DNA of 32,121 nt from an uncultured Proteiniphilum sp. (GCA_927407015.1 CAKMJT010000043.1:1-32121); one strand, 5' to 3'. Counted from the stretch's first letter, positions 16,160 to 26,141 are shown. Program-made: numbers and translations. Notes: generated by a model from the sequence alone, not told the origin.

Positions 16160-19084
16160 ATGAGGCCACTGTTACATTATATTTCTCTCATCTTCGTTTT
16201 GACAATCTTCTTTCAATGCTTTTCTGTCTTAAAGGCAGCTGCTGCGACGAACCGGTTTAGTCAAAACGCCTCTTTACCTGCCGCCTCATCCGGATATACA
16301 AACCCTTACCATACTGCTATTCTGTCCGTTATTCCCGATACAACCAAAAGGATACTGCCTCCGGACACTGCAAAAATCCCGTTACCCGATACAACCCGGC
16401 AGATCGTCGTTCCCTCCAGCGTTCTGACCCCGTCTGACACGATCAGGCCGGTGATGGCCGCTGACACGACAGGTGTACCTGTGGTGCAGGACTCAACACT
16501 GACAAAGGGTAAACAGATGCTGGAGGCTGCTGTTTTTTATACCGCCCAGGACTCGATGGTCTTCACCAGCGACAACATGGGATACCTTTACGGCGATGCG
16601 GATATCAAGTATGGCGAAATGGGCATCAAAGGGGAATTTATCACCATGGATATGGACAGCAGCGTCATCTCTTCTACCTACGGACTCGATTCACTGGGCA
16701 AGGAATTTGGTTATCCGGTATTTTCAGAAGCAGGCACGGAGTATGAGATGAAGAAGGTGCGCTACAATTTTGAGACCCGCAAAGCGTTCATCAACAACGT
16801 CATCACACAGCAGGGCGAAGGGCACATCGTGGCCAACGAGGCGAAGATGAATGCCGACAACTCTTTTTACATGCGCAACGCCAAATATACCACGTGCGAC
16901 AATCACGATCATCCTCACTTTTACCTTAACCTTTCCAAGGCCAAAGTACGTCCAGAGAAAGATGTGGTCACCGGCCCGGCATGGCTCGTGGTGGCCGATG
17001 TGCCCCTTTTTCCGGTCGTGTTGCCTTTTGCTTTCTTCCCTTTCACAAAATCCTACTCTTCGGGGATTATCATGCCTACTTACGGCGACGAGATGACACG
17101 AGGCTTCTACCTCCAGAACGGGGGCTATTATTTTGCACTGAGCGACTATATCGACCTGGCTGTCACCGGGGAGATCTACACAAAGGGATCATGGGGTGCA
17201 GGGGCACGTTCCAACTACCGTAAAAGGTACAAATATTCCGGTAACTTCAACGTCTACTACCTGAATACGGTCACCGGTGAAAAGGAGCTTAAGGAGGTGG
17301 TGCCCGAGGCCTACTCCGTGGCGAAGGACCTGCGCATCAACTGGACACACTCACAGGACCCGAAAGCCAATATGTACCGCACCCTGTCGGCCAGCGTCAA
17401 TTTCTCCACCAGCAGGAACAACCACCGTGACCTCAGCCGCCTCTATTCGCGTGAAGCCTCCAACAACACCAAGAGCTCCAGTGTAAACCTCACACAGCGC
17501 TTTCCTGATTCACCCTGGAGCCTGTCGGCGACCATGAACATCAACCAGGTGTCACGCGACTCCACCATCGCCGCCACATTACCCAATGTCTCCATCACCA
17601 TGAACCGCATCTATCCTTTCCGGAGAAAAAACATGGTCGGTGCGGAACGATGGTTTGAGAAAATATCGATGAGCTATTCCGGTGAGTTCCGCAACTCCAT
17701 CACCACGAAAGAGAACAGGTTCCTGCAATCGAACCTGGTACGCGACTGGACCAACGGGATGCGTCACAGCATTCCCGTGAGCGCCACATTCACCCTTTTC
17801 GATTACATACAGCTATCTCCTTCGTTTAACTACACCGAACGATGGTACTCGGGTGCCCATAAACAAGCCTGGGACCCCATCGCCAAAAGAAATGTCGCAG
17901 TGGATACCATTCACGGTTTTCAACGGGTCTATGATTACAGCACCTCACTCAGTGCGCAAACCAAACTGTACGGGATGTACACTCCCTGGAAAATCTTCGG
18001 AGATAAGATCCAGGGTATCCGCCACGTCTTTTCTCCCAGCATCAGCCTGAACTACCGTCCCGATTTCGGCGACCCCAAATACAACTTCTACGAGACCTAC
18101 ACCTACAAGAACGAGTATGGCGAGGATGTGGAATACACCTACTCCCCTTACTCCTCCATGATGTTCGGAACGGCTCCGAGGGGACAAAGCGGAAGCATCG
18201 GTTTCGATTTCAAGAACAACCTGGAGATGAAGATCAAGTCCGACAAAGATTCAACAGGTGTCCGGAAAATCAGCCTGATTGACGACCTGGGCATCAGCTT
18301 CAATTACAATATGATGGCCGACTCCATGAAGTGGAGCATGATCAATTCGAACATCCGGCTGAAGTTCTCCAAATCGTACACCCTCAGCCTCAATGCTACC
18401 TGGGACCCTTATATCTACGAACTGGATCAGAACGGCAACCCCCGTCAGGTGGACAAGCTCCGTGTGCTGAACGGGAGAGGAATAGGAAAGCTGATGAATA
18501 CGGGCACCTCTTTCTCTTATTCCCTCAATCAGGATACGTTTAATAAACTGTTCGGCCGTGAAACGGAGGGAGAAGAAAAGGAAGGGAGTGATCAGCAGGG
18601 AGAGTTGCCCGACGACGGTACCATGGGGGAAAACCCGTATGATACTGCCGAAAGGGGAAGCTCATTCGACAAGACTGAGGACGATACGGGAGAGTTCGAC
18701 AGTGACGGATATCTGAAAAATGTAGTGAACTGGAACTTATCGTTCAATTACTCGTTACGGTATGGCTATGGCGAATTCGACAAAGCACGGATGGAGTATA
18801 AAGGCAGGCTGACCCATAATTTTGGGTTGAGCGGCTCTGTACAGCCTACCAAAAACTGGAATTTCACCTTCAATACCGATTATAATTTCGAAATGAAGAA
18901 ATTCACCAACATCAACTGCTCACTCAACAGAAACCTGCACTGCTGGAGCATGTCGGCCAGCTTCATTCCTATCGGGCCCTACAAATCGTACAACTTCACC
19001 ATCCGCGCAAACTCCTCACTGCTCCAGGATCTGAAATACGAACAACGTAATTCTCCTTATGACCGCGGAATGGACTGGTATTGA
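16160..19084 (+). CDS. lptD: LptD-like LPS assembly outer-membrane protein
   Basis: A 974-residue secreted protein with a signal peptide (about 1-30, hydrophobic LIFVLTIFFQCFSVLKAAAA). A low-complexity segment with repeated PDT motifs (about 58-115) follows. An OstA-like beta-taco region begins around residue 118 (AVFYTAQDSMVFTSDN...GYLYGDADIKYG...), and the central part includes FPVVLPFAFFPFTKSYSSGI, a hallmark of Bacteroidota LptD-like proteins. The remainder is a long beta-barrel with alternating aromatic residues ending in MDWY. An acidic, probably surface-exposed insertion lies around 800-850 (Glu, Asp and Gly rich). The role is insertion of LPS into the outer leaflet with LptE, which is not seen here. 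Classical LptD is about 780 residues, so this is longer, as usual for the phylum. It converges with rarA, with one base between their stops. Confidence 0.8.
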   Translation: MRPLLHYISLIFVLTIFFQCFSVLKAAAATNRFSQNASLPAASSGYTNPYHTAILSVIPDTTKRILPPDTAKIPLPDTTRQIVVPSSVLTPSDTIRPVMAADTTGVPVVQDSTLTKGKQMLEAAVFYTAQDSMVFTSDNMGYLYGDADIKYGEMGIKGEFITMDMDSSVISSTYGLDSLGKEFGYPVFSEAGTEYEMKKVRYNFETRKAFINNVITQQGEGHIVANEAKMNADNSFYMRNAKYTTCDNHDHPHFYLNLSKAKVRPEKDVVTGPAWLVVADVPLFPVVLPFAFFPFTKSYSSGIIMPTYGDEMTRGFYLQNGGYYFALSDYIDLAVTGEIYTKGSWGAGARSNYRKRYKYSGNFNVYYLNTVTGEKELKEVVPEAYSVAKDLRINWTHSQDPKANMYRTLSASVNFSTSRNNHRDLSRLYSREASNNTKSSSVNLTQRFPDSPWSLSATMNINQVSRDSTIAATLPNVSITMNRIYPFRRKNMVGAERWFEKISMSYSGEFRNSITTKENRFLQSNLVRDWTNGMRHSIPVSATFTLFDYIQLSPSFNYTERWYSGAHKQAWDPIAKRNVAVDTIHGFQRVYDYSTSLSAQTKLYGMYTPWKIFGDKIQGIRHVFSPSISLNYRPDFGDPKYNFYETYTYKNEYGEDVEYTYSPYSSMMFGTAPRGQSGSIGFDFKNNLEMKIKSDKDSTGVRKISLIDDLGISFNYNMMADSMKWSMINSNIRLKFSKSYTLSLNATWDPYIYELDQNGNPRQVDKLRVLNGRGIGKLMNTGTSFSYSLNQDTFNKLFGRETEGEEKEGSDQQGELPDDGTMGENPYDTAERGSSFDKTEDDTGEFDSDGYLKNVVNWNLSFNYSLRYGYGEFDKARMEYKGRLTHNFGLSGSVQPTKNWNFTFNTDYNFEMKKFTNINCSLNRNLHCWSMSASFIPIGPYKSYNFTIRANSSLLQDLKYEQRNSPYDRGMDWY

Positions 19085-19085
19085 T

Positions 19086-20351
19086 CTATTTTTCTCCCCA
19101 TAATTTCTTCATCCACTCAGCCATTTTCGCTTCTGCAGGGTTGGGCTGTGGATCCCAGAACCGACTGTTTTTTAATTCCCCGGGAAGATATGCCTGGTTC
19201 ACGAAGTGGTTCTCATAGTCGTGGGAGTACTTGTATTCCTTCCCATAATCAAGCTCCTTCATCAGCGAGGTAGGTGCATTACGCAGATGCAGCGGCACGG
19301 GCAGGTTGCCTGTCTGTTCCGCCTTTGCGATGGCATTGTCGATGGCCAGATAGGCAGAGTTGCTCTTGGGGGATGTGGCCAGATAAATCGTGGCCTCTGC
19401 CAGGACGATACGCCCTTCGGGCCATCCGATCTTCTGCAGCGTATCGAAACAGGCATTGGCCAGCAGCAACGCGTTGGGGTTGGCCAGCCCGATATCTTCG
19501 GCTGCCGAGATCACCAGCCTGCGGGCAATGAACTTGGGATCCTCCCCTCCGGCCACCATCCTTGCCAGCCAATAGACAGCTGCGTCGGGATCACTGCCCC
19601 GGATCGATTTGATAAAGGCCGAGATGATGTCGTAATGCATCTCTCCCCCCTTGTCGTAAGCCGCCGGATTCTCCTGCAACCGCTCCGTGACCATCCTGTC
19701 GGTGATGACAATCGCTTCCTCACTGTCGGAGGCAACTGTCAGATCGATGATATTGAGCAGCTTACGGGCGTCACCGCCGGAAAAGCGAAACAGGGCGTCG
19801 GTCTCCCTGATCTCAATTTTTTTCTCCTTCAGGATATGATCCTCCGTGAGCGCACGCTGCAGGAGTACCTCCAGATCCTTCTTCTCCAGCGATTTCAGCA
19901 CATATACCTGACAGCGGGAGAGCAATGGCCGGATCACTTCAAACGAGGGGTTCTCGGTGGTCGCTCCGATGAGTGTTACCGTGCCGGTCTCCACGGCATT
20001 CAGCAGCGAGTCCTGCTGTGACTTGCTGAACCGGTGAATCTCATCGATAAAGAGTATAGGAGCTGCGTTGTCGAAAAAACGGGTGTTCTTCGCCTTGTCA
20101 ATCACCTCCCGCACATCCTTTACCCCCGAATTGATCGCGCTCAGCTTGTAAAAGGGAGCTTTCAGCGTGTTGGCAATAATATTGGCCAGCGTGGTCTTAC
20201 CCACACCGGGCGGACCCCAGAAAATGATGGAGGGAATCCTGCCCGAGTCGATCATCCGGCGCAATACGGCTCCCTTACCGACTAAATGTCTTTGGCCGAT
20301 AAATTCATCGAGGGTCTGTGGACGGAGTCGTTCGGCAAGTGGTGCACTCAT
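19086..20351 (-). CDS. rarA: RarA/MgsA replication-associated recombination ATPase
   Basis: A 421-residue AAA+ ATPase from ATG 20351 (MSAPLAERLRPQTLDEFIGQ), the expected RarA start. An in-frame ATG at 20426 would add 25 unlikely residues upstream of the promoter element. Walker A is GPPGVGKTT (46-54), Walker B ILFIDEIHRF (D103, E104), sensor 1 IGATTENPSFE, and an arginine-finger region PLLSRCQVY follows. The C-terminal tetramerisation domain contains AAVYWLARMVAGGEDPKFIARRLVI and EDIGLANPNAL. RarA acts at stalled replication forks and loads with the clamp and SSB in other bacteria. The length is normal and the gene is monocistronic by appearance. Confidence 0.93.
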   Translation of the reverse strand: MSAPLAERLRPQTLDEFIGQRHLVGKGAVLRRMIDSGRIPSIIFWGPPGVGKTTLANIIANTLKAPFYKLSAINSGVKDVREVIDKAKNTRFFDNAAPILFIDEIHRFSKSQQDSLLNAVETGTVTLIGATTENPSFEVIRPLLSRCQVYVLKSLEKKDLEVLLQRALTEDHILKEKKIEIRETDALFRFSGGDARKLLNIIDLTVASDSEEAIVITDRMVTERLQENPAAYDKGGEMHYDIISAFIKSIRGSDPDAAVYWLARMVAGGEDPKFIARRLVISAAEDIGLANPNALLLANACFDTLQKIGWPEGRIVLAEATIYLATSPKSNSAYLAIDNAIAKAEQTGNLPVPLHLRNAPTSLMKELDYGKEYKYSHDYENHFVNQAYLPGELKNSRFWDPQPNPAEAKMAEWMKKLWGEK

Positions 20352-20376
20352 AAAAACAATGTTTGATTGAATACTG

Positions 20377-20384
20377 CAAAGGTA
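20377..20384 (-). promoter_or_regulatory. Promoter element of rarA (TACCTTTG)
   Basis: On the minus strand TACCTTTG matches TAnnTTTG and ends 25 bp before the chosen rarA ATG at 20351, supporting that start. No clear -33 box is seen. Confidence 0.6.
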
Positions 20385-20508
20385 AAAAAATAATACAGAT
20401 GCAGTGAAATTTTCTATCGGACTCATCCTCTCTCTGTCATTCCGGATTGTTATATCATTCAGGAAGACATAAATAGCCGTGTTTCTTTTCTATGCTTTAT
20501 TTTAATCG

Positions 20509-20516
20509 TATCTTTG
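20509..20516 (+). promoter_or_regulatory. Promoter element of the BASS transporter gene (TATCTTTG)
   Basis: Consensus TATCTTTG, 25 bp before ATG 20542. The intergenic region is shared with divergent rarA; the two -7 elements are about 125 bp apart. Confidence 0.6.
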
Positions 20517-20541
20517 CAGCTGTAAAATCAAAAAGCAGCTT

Positions 20542-21513
20542 ATGCAACTTGCCCCGTTACTCTCCCTTCTCGGGAATTTGGAACAACTGGACACCATTCA
20601 GCTGAACTTCAACCAGGAAAGTGTCAACATGATGAATATCGCCATTGCATTCATCATGTTTGGCGTCGCACTGAGCATCAAGCCTCAGCATTTCAGTGCC
20701 GTCATCCTCCGCCCAAAACCGGTTTTGCTGGGTGTTGTTTCACAATATTTTCTGCTTCCAGCATTGACCTATCTGCTGGTATGGATCATCAGGCCCAGCA
20801 ACGCTGTGGCATTGGGAATGATCTTAGTGGCATCCTGCCCGGGGGGGAATGTGTCGAATCTGATCTCCTCCATCTCTAAATCGAATATCACCCTGTCGGT
20901 AAGCCTCACAGGGTTCACAACCGTCCTGAGCCTGTTGATGACCCCCTTCAATTTTGCATTCTGGGGAGGCCTCTATGCAAAACATTCTCCCCTGCTGGTG
21001 CCCATCACCATCGACCCTGTGGAGATGTTCCGCACCGTATTCCTGATTCTCGGGATACCGGTGATCGTAGGCATGTCCGTAGGTATGCGGTTTCCCAAAT
21101 TCGCGAAGAAAGTGGATGCCACCGTCCAGGCGGCTTCCATCATCTTCTTTGTAGGGTTCATCGTCGCCGCACTGGCAGGTAATTTCGGCATCTTCCTCAG
21201 GTATATCCACCTCATCTTCTTTATTGTCTTGCTTCACAACGGATTGGCCTTTTTAGGAGGTTATTTGTTACCGAAAATAAACCATGTGGAGGAGATCAAC
21301 TGCCGGACCATCTCCATAGAAACAGGGATCCAAAATTCGGGACTGGGACTGGCGCTGATATTCAACCCGAGGATCTTCCCTCCGGAGCTGAACATGGGCG
21401 GGATGGCTTTCATCGCGGCATGGTGGGGCATCTGGCATATTGTTGCCGGCCTCCTGCTTGCTTTCTACTGGAGAAAAAGAAGCCTTGCAATGGTTACGAC
21501 GCATCCATCATAG
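20542..21513 (+). CDS. Bile acid:sodium symporter (BASS) family transporter
   Basis: A 323-residue integral membrane protein with about nine or ten hydrophobic helices. Family landmarks are IAIAFIMFGVALSI near the N-terminus, the substrate/sodium-site loop LVASCPGGNVSNLISSISKSN, and the crossover region ETGIQNSGLGLALIFNP near the C-terminus. Family members move bile acids, pantoate, pyruvate or other organic anions with sodium; the substrate is not readable here. The start ATG 20542 follows the promoter element by 25 bp. The next gene, an acyltransferase, begins 67 bp downstream and may be co-transcribed. Confidence 0.85.
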   Translation: MQLAPLLSLLGNLEQLDTIQLNFNQESVNMMNIAIAFIMFGVALSIKPQHFSAVILRPKPVLLGVVSQYFLLPALTYLLVWIIRPSNAVALGMILVASCPGGNVSNLISSISKSNITLSVSLTGFTTVLSLLMTPFNFAFWGGLYAKHSPLLVPITIDPVEMFRTVFLILGIPVIVGMSVGMRFPKFAKKVDATVQAASIIFFVGFIVAALAGNFGIFLRYIHLIFFIVLLHNGLAFLGGYLLPKINHVEEINCRTISIETGIQNSGLGLALIFNPRIFPPELNMGGMAFIAAWWGIWHIVAGLLLAFYWRKRSLAMVTTHPS

Positions 21514-21580
21514 TCGTCTCACCGCCATGGCATGCAGCGGTCTTGCCTATAACCTGTACGAACAACTAAAAAAAAAAGTT

Positions 21581-22891
21581 ATGATCTATCGTTACGATTT
21601 TCGCTATACAGTGGCCAAATTTTTCGTGAGTATCGCCCTGAGATTGAACTTCAGAAAGCTGGTGTTCGTGGGAAGGGATGAAAATGTATCGAAGGAAAAA
21701 CCGGTCATCTTCACGCCTAATCACCGTAATGCGTTGATTGATGCGCTTCTGGTAGTCTATTCCACCTACCACCTGAAGCAGGTGGTCTTCCTGGCCCGTG
21801 CCGATATCTTCAAACAAAAGTTTATTGCCTGGATACTGCGGGGAATGCGTATTATGCCTATCTTCCGGATTCGCGACGGCAAGGATAACCTGGACAGGAA
21901 CAGTGAGATCTTTAACAATGCAGCCCGTATACTGAAAAAGAACAACCCTATCGCAATCTTTCCTGAAGCACGGCACAACCCGAAACAGTCACTGCTGCCC
22001 ATACAAAAAGCGGTCCCCCGCATCGTTTTGCCGACGGAGGCATCACTCGGTTTCCAACTCAACAGCCAGATAGTCCCCGTATCGATCTACTACCGGGATA
22101 TCTGCGGCTTCCTTTCGGATGCCTACATTACCTTTGGCACTCCCATCGAGGTATCTGCATACAGGGATCTGTACAACGAGAACGCAGGTCAGGCCATCAA
22201 TCAGTTGAGGCTGGACTTAGAGCAGCGCCTCAAATCTATGGTGGTAAATATTCAGAATGACCCTATTTATGATGAATACCTATACGCCATCGACTGGAAC
22301 GGAGACAGAATTGCCCGCGAGAAGTTCTCCGGGAGAAAGGATGCTTTTCTGCAGGCATCCCTGTGGATCGTGAAGAAGCTGGATGACCTGTTCGATAATG
22401 ACCGCGCACGGTTCGATACGAAGATTGCGGCGTTCCGTGATGCTTGCGTGCTACTGAAGGAACACGGACTCACCACCAAGGACCGTATCTGGAGGCCTTC
22501 AACCGGTGCGAACCTGCTTGCCCGGTTCACCGGTCTGACCCTCACGGCACCAGTGGCATTCATCGGCTTCCTGAACGGCCTTTTCCCGCTGCTGATCAGC
22601 AGAAAACTACAGGGATTATTCAAGGACAAACAGTTTGTCGCCTCTGCCAGATATGTCTCCGGGCTTCTCTTTGTACCGGTATTCGACCTGATACAGTCAC
22701 TGGCTGTGGGATTCATCACACAGGAGTGGTGGATGGCACTCACCTATTTCACCGCCATGCCGGCCACCTTTTACTTCGCGGTCTACTGGCGCAAATGGCT
22801 TAGAGAAGGCCTCAGAGACGTGAAGGTCAGCCGGTTCGCGAAGCAGTTCCCTGACAAATGGAAGCAGGTGCTGGCACTCATTCACCTCTAG
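21581..22891 (+). CDS. PlsC-like lysophospholipid acyltransferase
   Basis: A 436-residue protein from ATG 21581 (MIYRYDFRYTVAKFF), preceded by an A-rich tract. The in-frame upstream ATGs at 21440 and 21527 are less likely. The acyltransferase domain (PF01553) has TPNHRNALIDAL (H48 to D54, so H-x5-D rather than the usual H-x4-D), an arginine-rich segment ILRGMRIMPIFRIRDG, and FPEARHNPKQS in place of the FPEG motif. Two hydrophobic stretches near the C-terminus (VAFIGFLNGLFPLLI and a later pair) suggest membrane anchoring. It probably acylates lysophosphatidic acid or another lipid at the inner membrane. The motif variants look like a Bacteroidota subtype rather than damage. The frame is intact, and its 3' end abuts a CoA-transferase fragment. 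Confidence 0.75.
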   Translation: MIYRYDFRYTVAKFFVSIALRLNFRKLVFVGRDENVSKEKPVIFTPNHRNALIDALLVVYSTYHLKQVVFLARADIFKQKFIAWILRGMRIMPIFRIRDGKDNLDRNSEIFNNAARILKKNNPIAIFPEARHNPKQSLLPIQKAVPRIVLPTEASLGFQLNSQIVPVSIYYRDICGFLSDAYITFGTPIEVSAYRDLYNENAGQAINQLRLDLEQRLKSMVVNIQNDPIYDEYLYAIDWNGDRIAREKFSGRKDAFLQASLWIVKKLDDLFDNDRARFDTKIAAFRDACVLLKEHGLTTKDRIWRPSTGANLLARFTGLTLTAPVAFIGFLNGLFPLLISRKLQGLFKDKQFVASARYVSGLLFVPVFDLIQSLAVGFITQEWWMALTYFTAMPATFYFAVYWRKWLREGLRDVKVSRFAKQFPDKWKQVLALIHL

Positions 22892-22893
22892 CC

Positions 22894-23313
22894 TTTATTG
22901 ACGCAGCATCCCGCGAAGCCATCAACAGCGGTAGAGCCGATTTTTACCCCTGCTATTTTCATCAGCTGCCTGCCATGTTCGATATCAAATCGTTTCCCGT
23001 GGATGTGGCGGTCATCCATATCACCCCTCCCAATGAATACGGCTATTGCAGTTTCGGCGTCTCCATCGATTATATCAAGGCAGCCTGCCGGAACGCAAAG
23101 ATCATCATTGCGGAGATGAATGACCAGATGCCCCGTACCATGGGTCCCGAGAACAGAATTCATGTGAAGGAGCTGGATTATATCGTTGAGGTATCACATC
23201 CACTGAGAGAAACAGCCAAACCACATATTGGCGAACTGGAAAAGAATCCCGATTTCAGGGAGAAGCTCGACAGGGAGTTCTTCAACCACTTTAAAGCGTC
23301 AGCCCTCGGTTAA
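22894..23313 (+). pseudogene. Internal fragment of an acetyl-CoA hydrolase / CoA-transferase
   Basis: About 110 residues match the N-terminal half of the acetyl-CoA hydrolase / 4-hydroxybutyrate CoA-transferase family: REAINSGRADFYPCYFHQLP, FPVDVAVIHITPPNEYGYCS, IIAEMNDQMPRTMG and ELDYIVEVSHPL. The first 75 or so residues and the whole C-terminal half (about 230 residues, including the catalytic Glu) are missing. The frame is open from an ATG at 22858 inside the acyltransferase, but homology starts only around 22894, straddling that gene's stop. The last 22 residues, after GELEK, are unlike the family. A deletion remnant is the simplest reading. Confidence 0.75.
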
Positions 23314-23320
23314 CCGGGGG
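23303..23320. terminator. Possible hairpin between convergent genes
   Basis: CCCTCGG (23303-23309), loop TTAA, CCGGGGG (23314-23320) gives a 7-bp GC-rich stem with one G-T pair. It lies between the CoA-transferase fragment stop and the convergent alaS stop (23333). No T run follows on either side, so intrinsic termination is uncertain. Confidence 0.35.
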
Positions 23321-23332
23321 ATGCGGACTCCC

Positions 23333-25951
23333 CTACTCGCTCAGTTTCTTCACGATAGCATCTACCGCTGCCTGCAACCCATCGGCATTCTTACCGCCAG
23401 CAGTGGCAAAGTAAGGCTGCCCGCCGCCGCCGCCCTGTATCAGCCTGGCCGCTTCGCGCACCATATTTCCGGCATGCAATCCCCTGGCGACCAGATCGTC
23501 GCTTAACATGACCGTGAGGCTGGGCTTGCCGCCGGATGACACACCGGCAACAAACAACATCTTCTCAGGGAATTCATTTTTTAACTGGAAAGCGATATCT
23601 TTCGCTACTTCGGGCATGCCAACAGGTAATACCACCTTAAACAGCGTCACGCCGTTCAGCACCTCTTTTCTGTCAATGATACGCTGTTTCAGCTGTTCGG
23701 TTTTCTCTTTCACGAAATCCTGGATCTGCTTCTTCATCTCATCGTTCTCCATCAACAGGCGATGTACACCCTGCATGATATCGGGGACATTATTGAGCAG
23801 GTTCCTGATCTCTAGGAGCGCATCCTCCTTCTCATACAGATAATCCTCGCATACCCTGGCGGTGACGGCTTCAATACGCCTCACCCCGGCGGCGATGGCA
23901 CTTTCGCTCACGATGCGGAAGGTGCCTATGCGGCCGGTGGAGGAGATATGGGTTCCCCCGCAGAGCTCGATGGAGGTGCCGAAACGAACAGTGCGCACGT
24001 CGTCACCGTATTTCTCACCGAACAGTGCCATCGCCCCCTGGGCCTTTGCCTCTTCAACGGGGACATGCCGATGCTCTTCGATCGAGAAATTGCTTCTGAT
24101 CCTGTCCGTTACCTGCCTCTCTACTGCGCGTATCTCCCCGGGGGTCATCTTCCCGAAGTGGGAGAAGTCGAAACGCAGTACTTCCGGAGAGACATAGGAT
24201 CCTTTCTGTTCCACGTGGCTGCCCAGGATGGAGCGAAGTGCCTCGTGAACCAGGTGCGTGGCGGTGTGGTTGCATTCGGTAGCGTTCCGTTTATCCGTAT
24301 CGATGCGGGCCGTGAATGTTGCCATCGTGTCTGACGGGAGTGTCAGTGTCAGGTGCACGGCCAGATTATTTTCCCTTTTCGTATCAAAAATCTCAATCAT
24401 CTCACCTCCCTGATCAGCAACAAGCCAGCCGCTGTCGCCTACCTGGCCGCCCATCTCGGCATAGAAGGGAGACCGGGAAAGCACGATTTGATAGTATCTC
24501 CTGTTCTTTTGCTTCACCTCGCGATAACGAAGGATGCGGGCAGTGCTTTCCGTTTCATCATACCCCACGAATTCGGGCTCACCCTCGTGCACCCGCGTCC
24601 AGTCGCCCGCCTCCGTGGCCGCAGCGTTGCGTGCACGCTCTTTCTGCTTCTGCATCTCGGCATTGAAACCGGCAACATCTGCCGTCATCCCGTGTTCCCG
24701 CAATATCAGCTCCGTCAGATCGAGCGGGAAACCATAGGTGTCATACATCTGAAAAGCCACCTCTCCGCTCAGCACGCCACCCTCCTGCAAGGGAAGGTTC
24801 TTCTCGAGCATCTTGATACCTGTCTCCAGCGTTCTCAGGAACGACTCCTCTTCCTCCTTCATCACTTTCCCGATCAGCGTCTGTTGTGCCGCCAGCTCGG
24901 GATAAGCCTCCCCCATCACTTCGATGAGCGTGGGGATCAGCCGGTACATGAAAGACTCGTGCATCCCCAGGAAGGTATAGCCGTAGCGAATCGCACGACG
25001 CAGGATACGGCGGATCACATATCCCGCCTTGGCATTCGACGGAAGCTGGCCGTCGGTAATGGAGAAAGCGATGGTACGCACATGATCGGCGATGACACGC
25101 ATTGCCACATCTTTCCTGTCGTCCTCACCGTAGGTGGCATGACTCACTTCTCCAATCCTGCGGATGAGGGGCTGGAACACGTCGGTATCGTAATTCGACA
25201 ACTTACCCTGTACCGCCATACACAATCGTTCAAAACCCATGCCGGTGTCTATCACCCTGGCAGGCAGCGGCTCCAGTGATCCGTCAGCCTTCCGGTTATA
25301 TTGCATGAACACCAGGTTCCATATCTCGATCACTTGGGGATGGCTTTGATTGACAAGTGTCAGTCCGTCCACCACGGCTCTTTCACTGTCGGGACGTATA
25401 TCAATGTGGATCTCGGAACAGGGACCACAGGGACCGGTGTCACCCATCTCCCAGAAGTTGTCCTTTTTGTTGCCGTTGATGATCCGTTCTTTGGGAAGGT
25501 ATTCCTCCCAGTAGGCGGCGGCCTCATCGTCACGCTCCAGATGCTCCTCTGCCGATCCTTCAAAGACGGTTACATAGAGACGCACCTTATCAAGTTGCAG
25601 CACTTCAGTGAGATACTCCCACGCCCACGTTATCGCCTCTTTCTTGAAATAATCGCCAAACGACCAGTTACCCAGCATCTCGAACATGGTATGGTGGTAG
25701 GTGTCGTGACCCACTTCCTCCAGATCGTTGTGCTTACCGCTCACGCGCAGACATTTCTGAGAATCGGCCACACGGGCATACTTAACGGGCGCGTTGCCCA
25801 GGATGATATCCTTGAACTGATTCATCCCGGCATTGGTAAACATCAGCGTGGGGTCGTCCTTGATGACCATGGGTGCGGATGCCACTATCTGGTGCTGTTT
25901 CGACTGGAAGAAGTCCTTGAACGATTGGCGAATTTCTTTGGAAGTGATCAT
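23333..25951 (-). CDS. alaS: Alanyl-tRNA synthetase
   Basis: An 872-residue class II synthetase charging tRNA-Ala. The start [20 protein letters not shown] is the family N-terminus. Class II motifs are visible in [14 protein letters not shown] and [21 protein letters not shown]. The editing domain has the zinc site HTATH (about residue 559) and CGGTH (about residue 665). The C-terminal C-Ala region includes [15 protein letters not shown]. The length is typical of bacterial AlaRS. It converges with the CoA-transferase fragment. A leader of about 145 nt and an 18-bp inverted repeat overlapping its promoter (26056-26104) raise the possibility of specific regulation. Confidence 0.97.
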   Translation of the reverse strand: MITSKEIRQSFKDFFQSKQHQIVASAPMVIKDDPTLMFTNAGMNQFKDIILGNAPVKYARVADSQKCLRVSGKHNDLEEVGHDTYHHTMFEMLGNWSFGDYFKKEAITWAWEYLTEVLQLDKVRLYVTVFEGSAEEHLERDDEAAAYWEEYLPKERIINGNKKDNFWEMGDTGPCGPCSEIHIDIRPDSERAVVDGLTLVNQSHPQVIEIWNLVFMQYNRKADGSLEPLPARVIDTGMGFERLCMAVQGKLSNYDTDVFQPLIRRIGEVSHATYGEDDRKDVAMRVIADHVRTIAFSITDGQLPSNAKAGYVIRRILRRAIRYGYTFLGMHESFMYRLIPTLIEVMGEAYPELAAQQTLIGKVMKEEEESFLRTLETGIKMLEKNLPLQEGGVLSGEVAFQMYDTYGFPLDLTELILREHGMTADVAGFNAEMQKQKERARNAAATEAGDWTRVHEGEPEFVGYDETESTARILRYREVKQKNRRYYQIVLSRSPFYAEMGGQVGDSGWLVADQGGEMIEIFDTKRENNLAVHLTLTLPSDTMATFTARIDTDKRNATECNHTATHLVHEALRSILGSHVEQKGSYVSPEVLRFDFSHFGKMTPGEIRAVERQVTDRIRSNFSIEEHRHVPVEEAKAQGAMALFGEKYGDDVRTVRFGTSIELCGGTHISSTGRIGTFRIVSESAIAAGVRRIEAVTARVCEDYLYEKEDALLEIRNLLNNVPDIMQGVHRLLMENDEMKKQIQDFVKEKTEQLKQRIIDRKEVLNGVTLFKVVLPVGMPEVAKDIAFQLKNEFPEKMLFVAGVSSGGKPSLTVMLSDDLVARGLHAGNMVREAARLIQGGGGGQPYFATAGGKNADGLQAAVDAIVKKLSE

Positions 25952-26055
25952 AGTTCTGTTGCGTTTAATAATTCATTCTATCCGTTCGACCTACCGGGAA
26001 CGTGATGTTCAGGAGATCGGCAATTGGACGTTGTAAGCCTCAATGCCTGGATTCA

Positions 26056-26141
26056 TGCACTTCAAAAACAGGAACGGCTGCATTGATCCTGTTTTTGAAG
26101 TGCAAAGATACTATTTTCTTGTCTTTTATGGAACAGGATCA
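26056..26141 (-). promoter_or_regulatory. alaS promoter with an 18-bp perfect inverted repeat
   Basis: On the minus strand the -7 element TATCTTTG lies at 26110-26103. TGCACTTCAAAAACAGGA (26056-26073) is the perfect reverse complement of 26087-26104, with a 13-nt spacer. One arm overlaps the end of the -7 element and covers the predicted start site (about 26096); the other lies in the leader. TGATCCTGTT (26084-26093) also has a 10-bp inverted partner upstream of the promoter (26132-26141), so the core AACAGGA occurs three times. The dyad could be a protein operator or, in RNA, a 5' hairpin of about 9-10 bp. E. coli AlaRS represses its own promoter through a palindrome at the start site, so autoregulation is a reasonable hypothesis. 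Confidence 0.7.

Noticed and set aside
19206..20021. 271-codon plus-strand frame antisense to rarA
   Set aside because: It lies entirely within rarA, which has all AAA+ motifs; the antisense frame is a by-product of codon bias.
24353..25279. 308-codon plus-strand frame antisense to alaS
   Set aside because: It is embedded in alaS and has no domain-like features.
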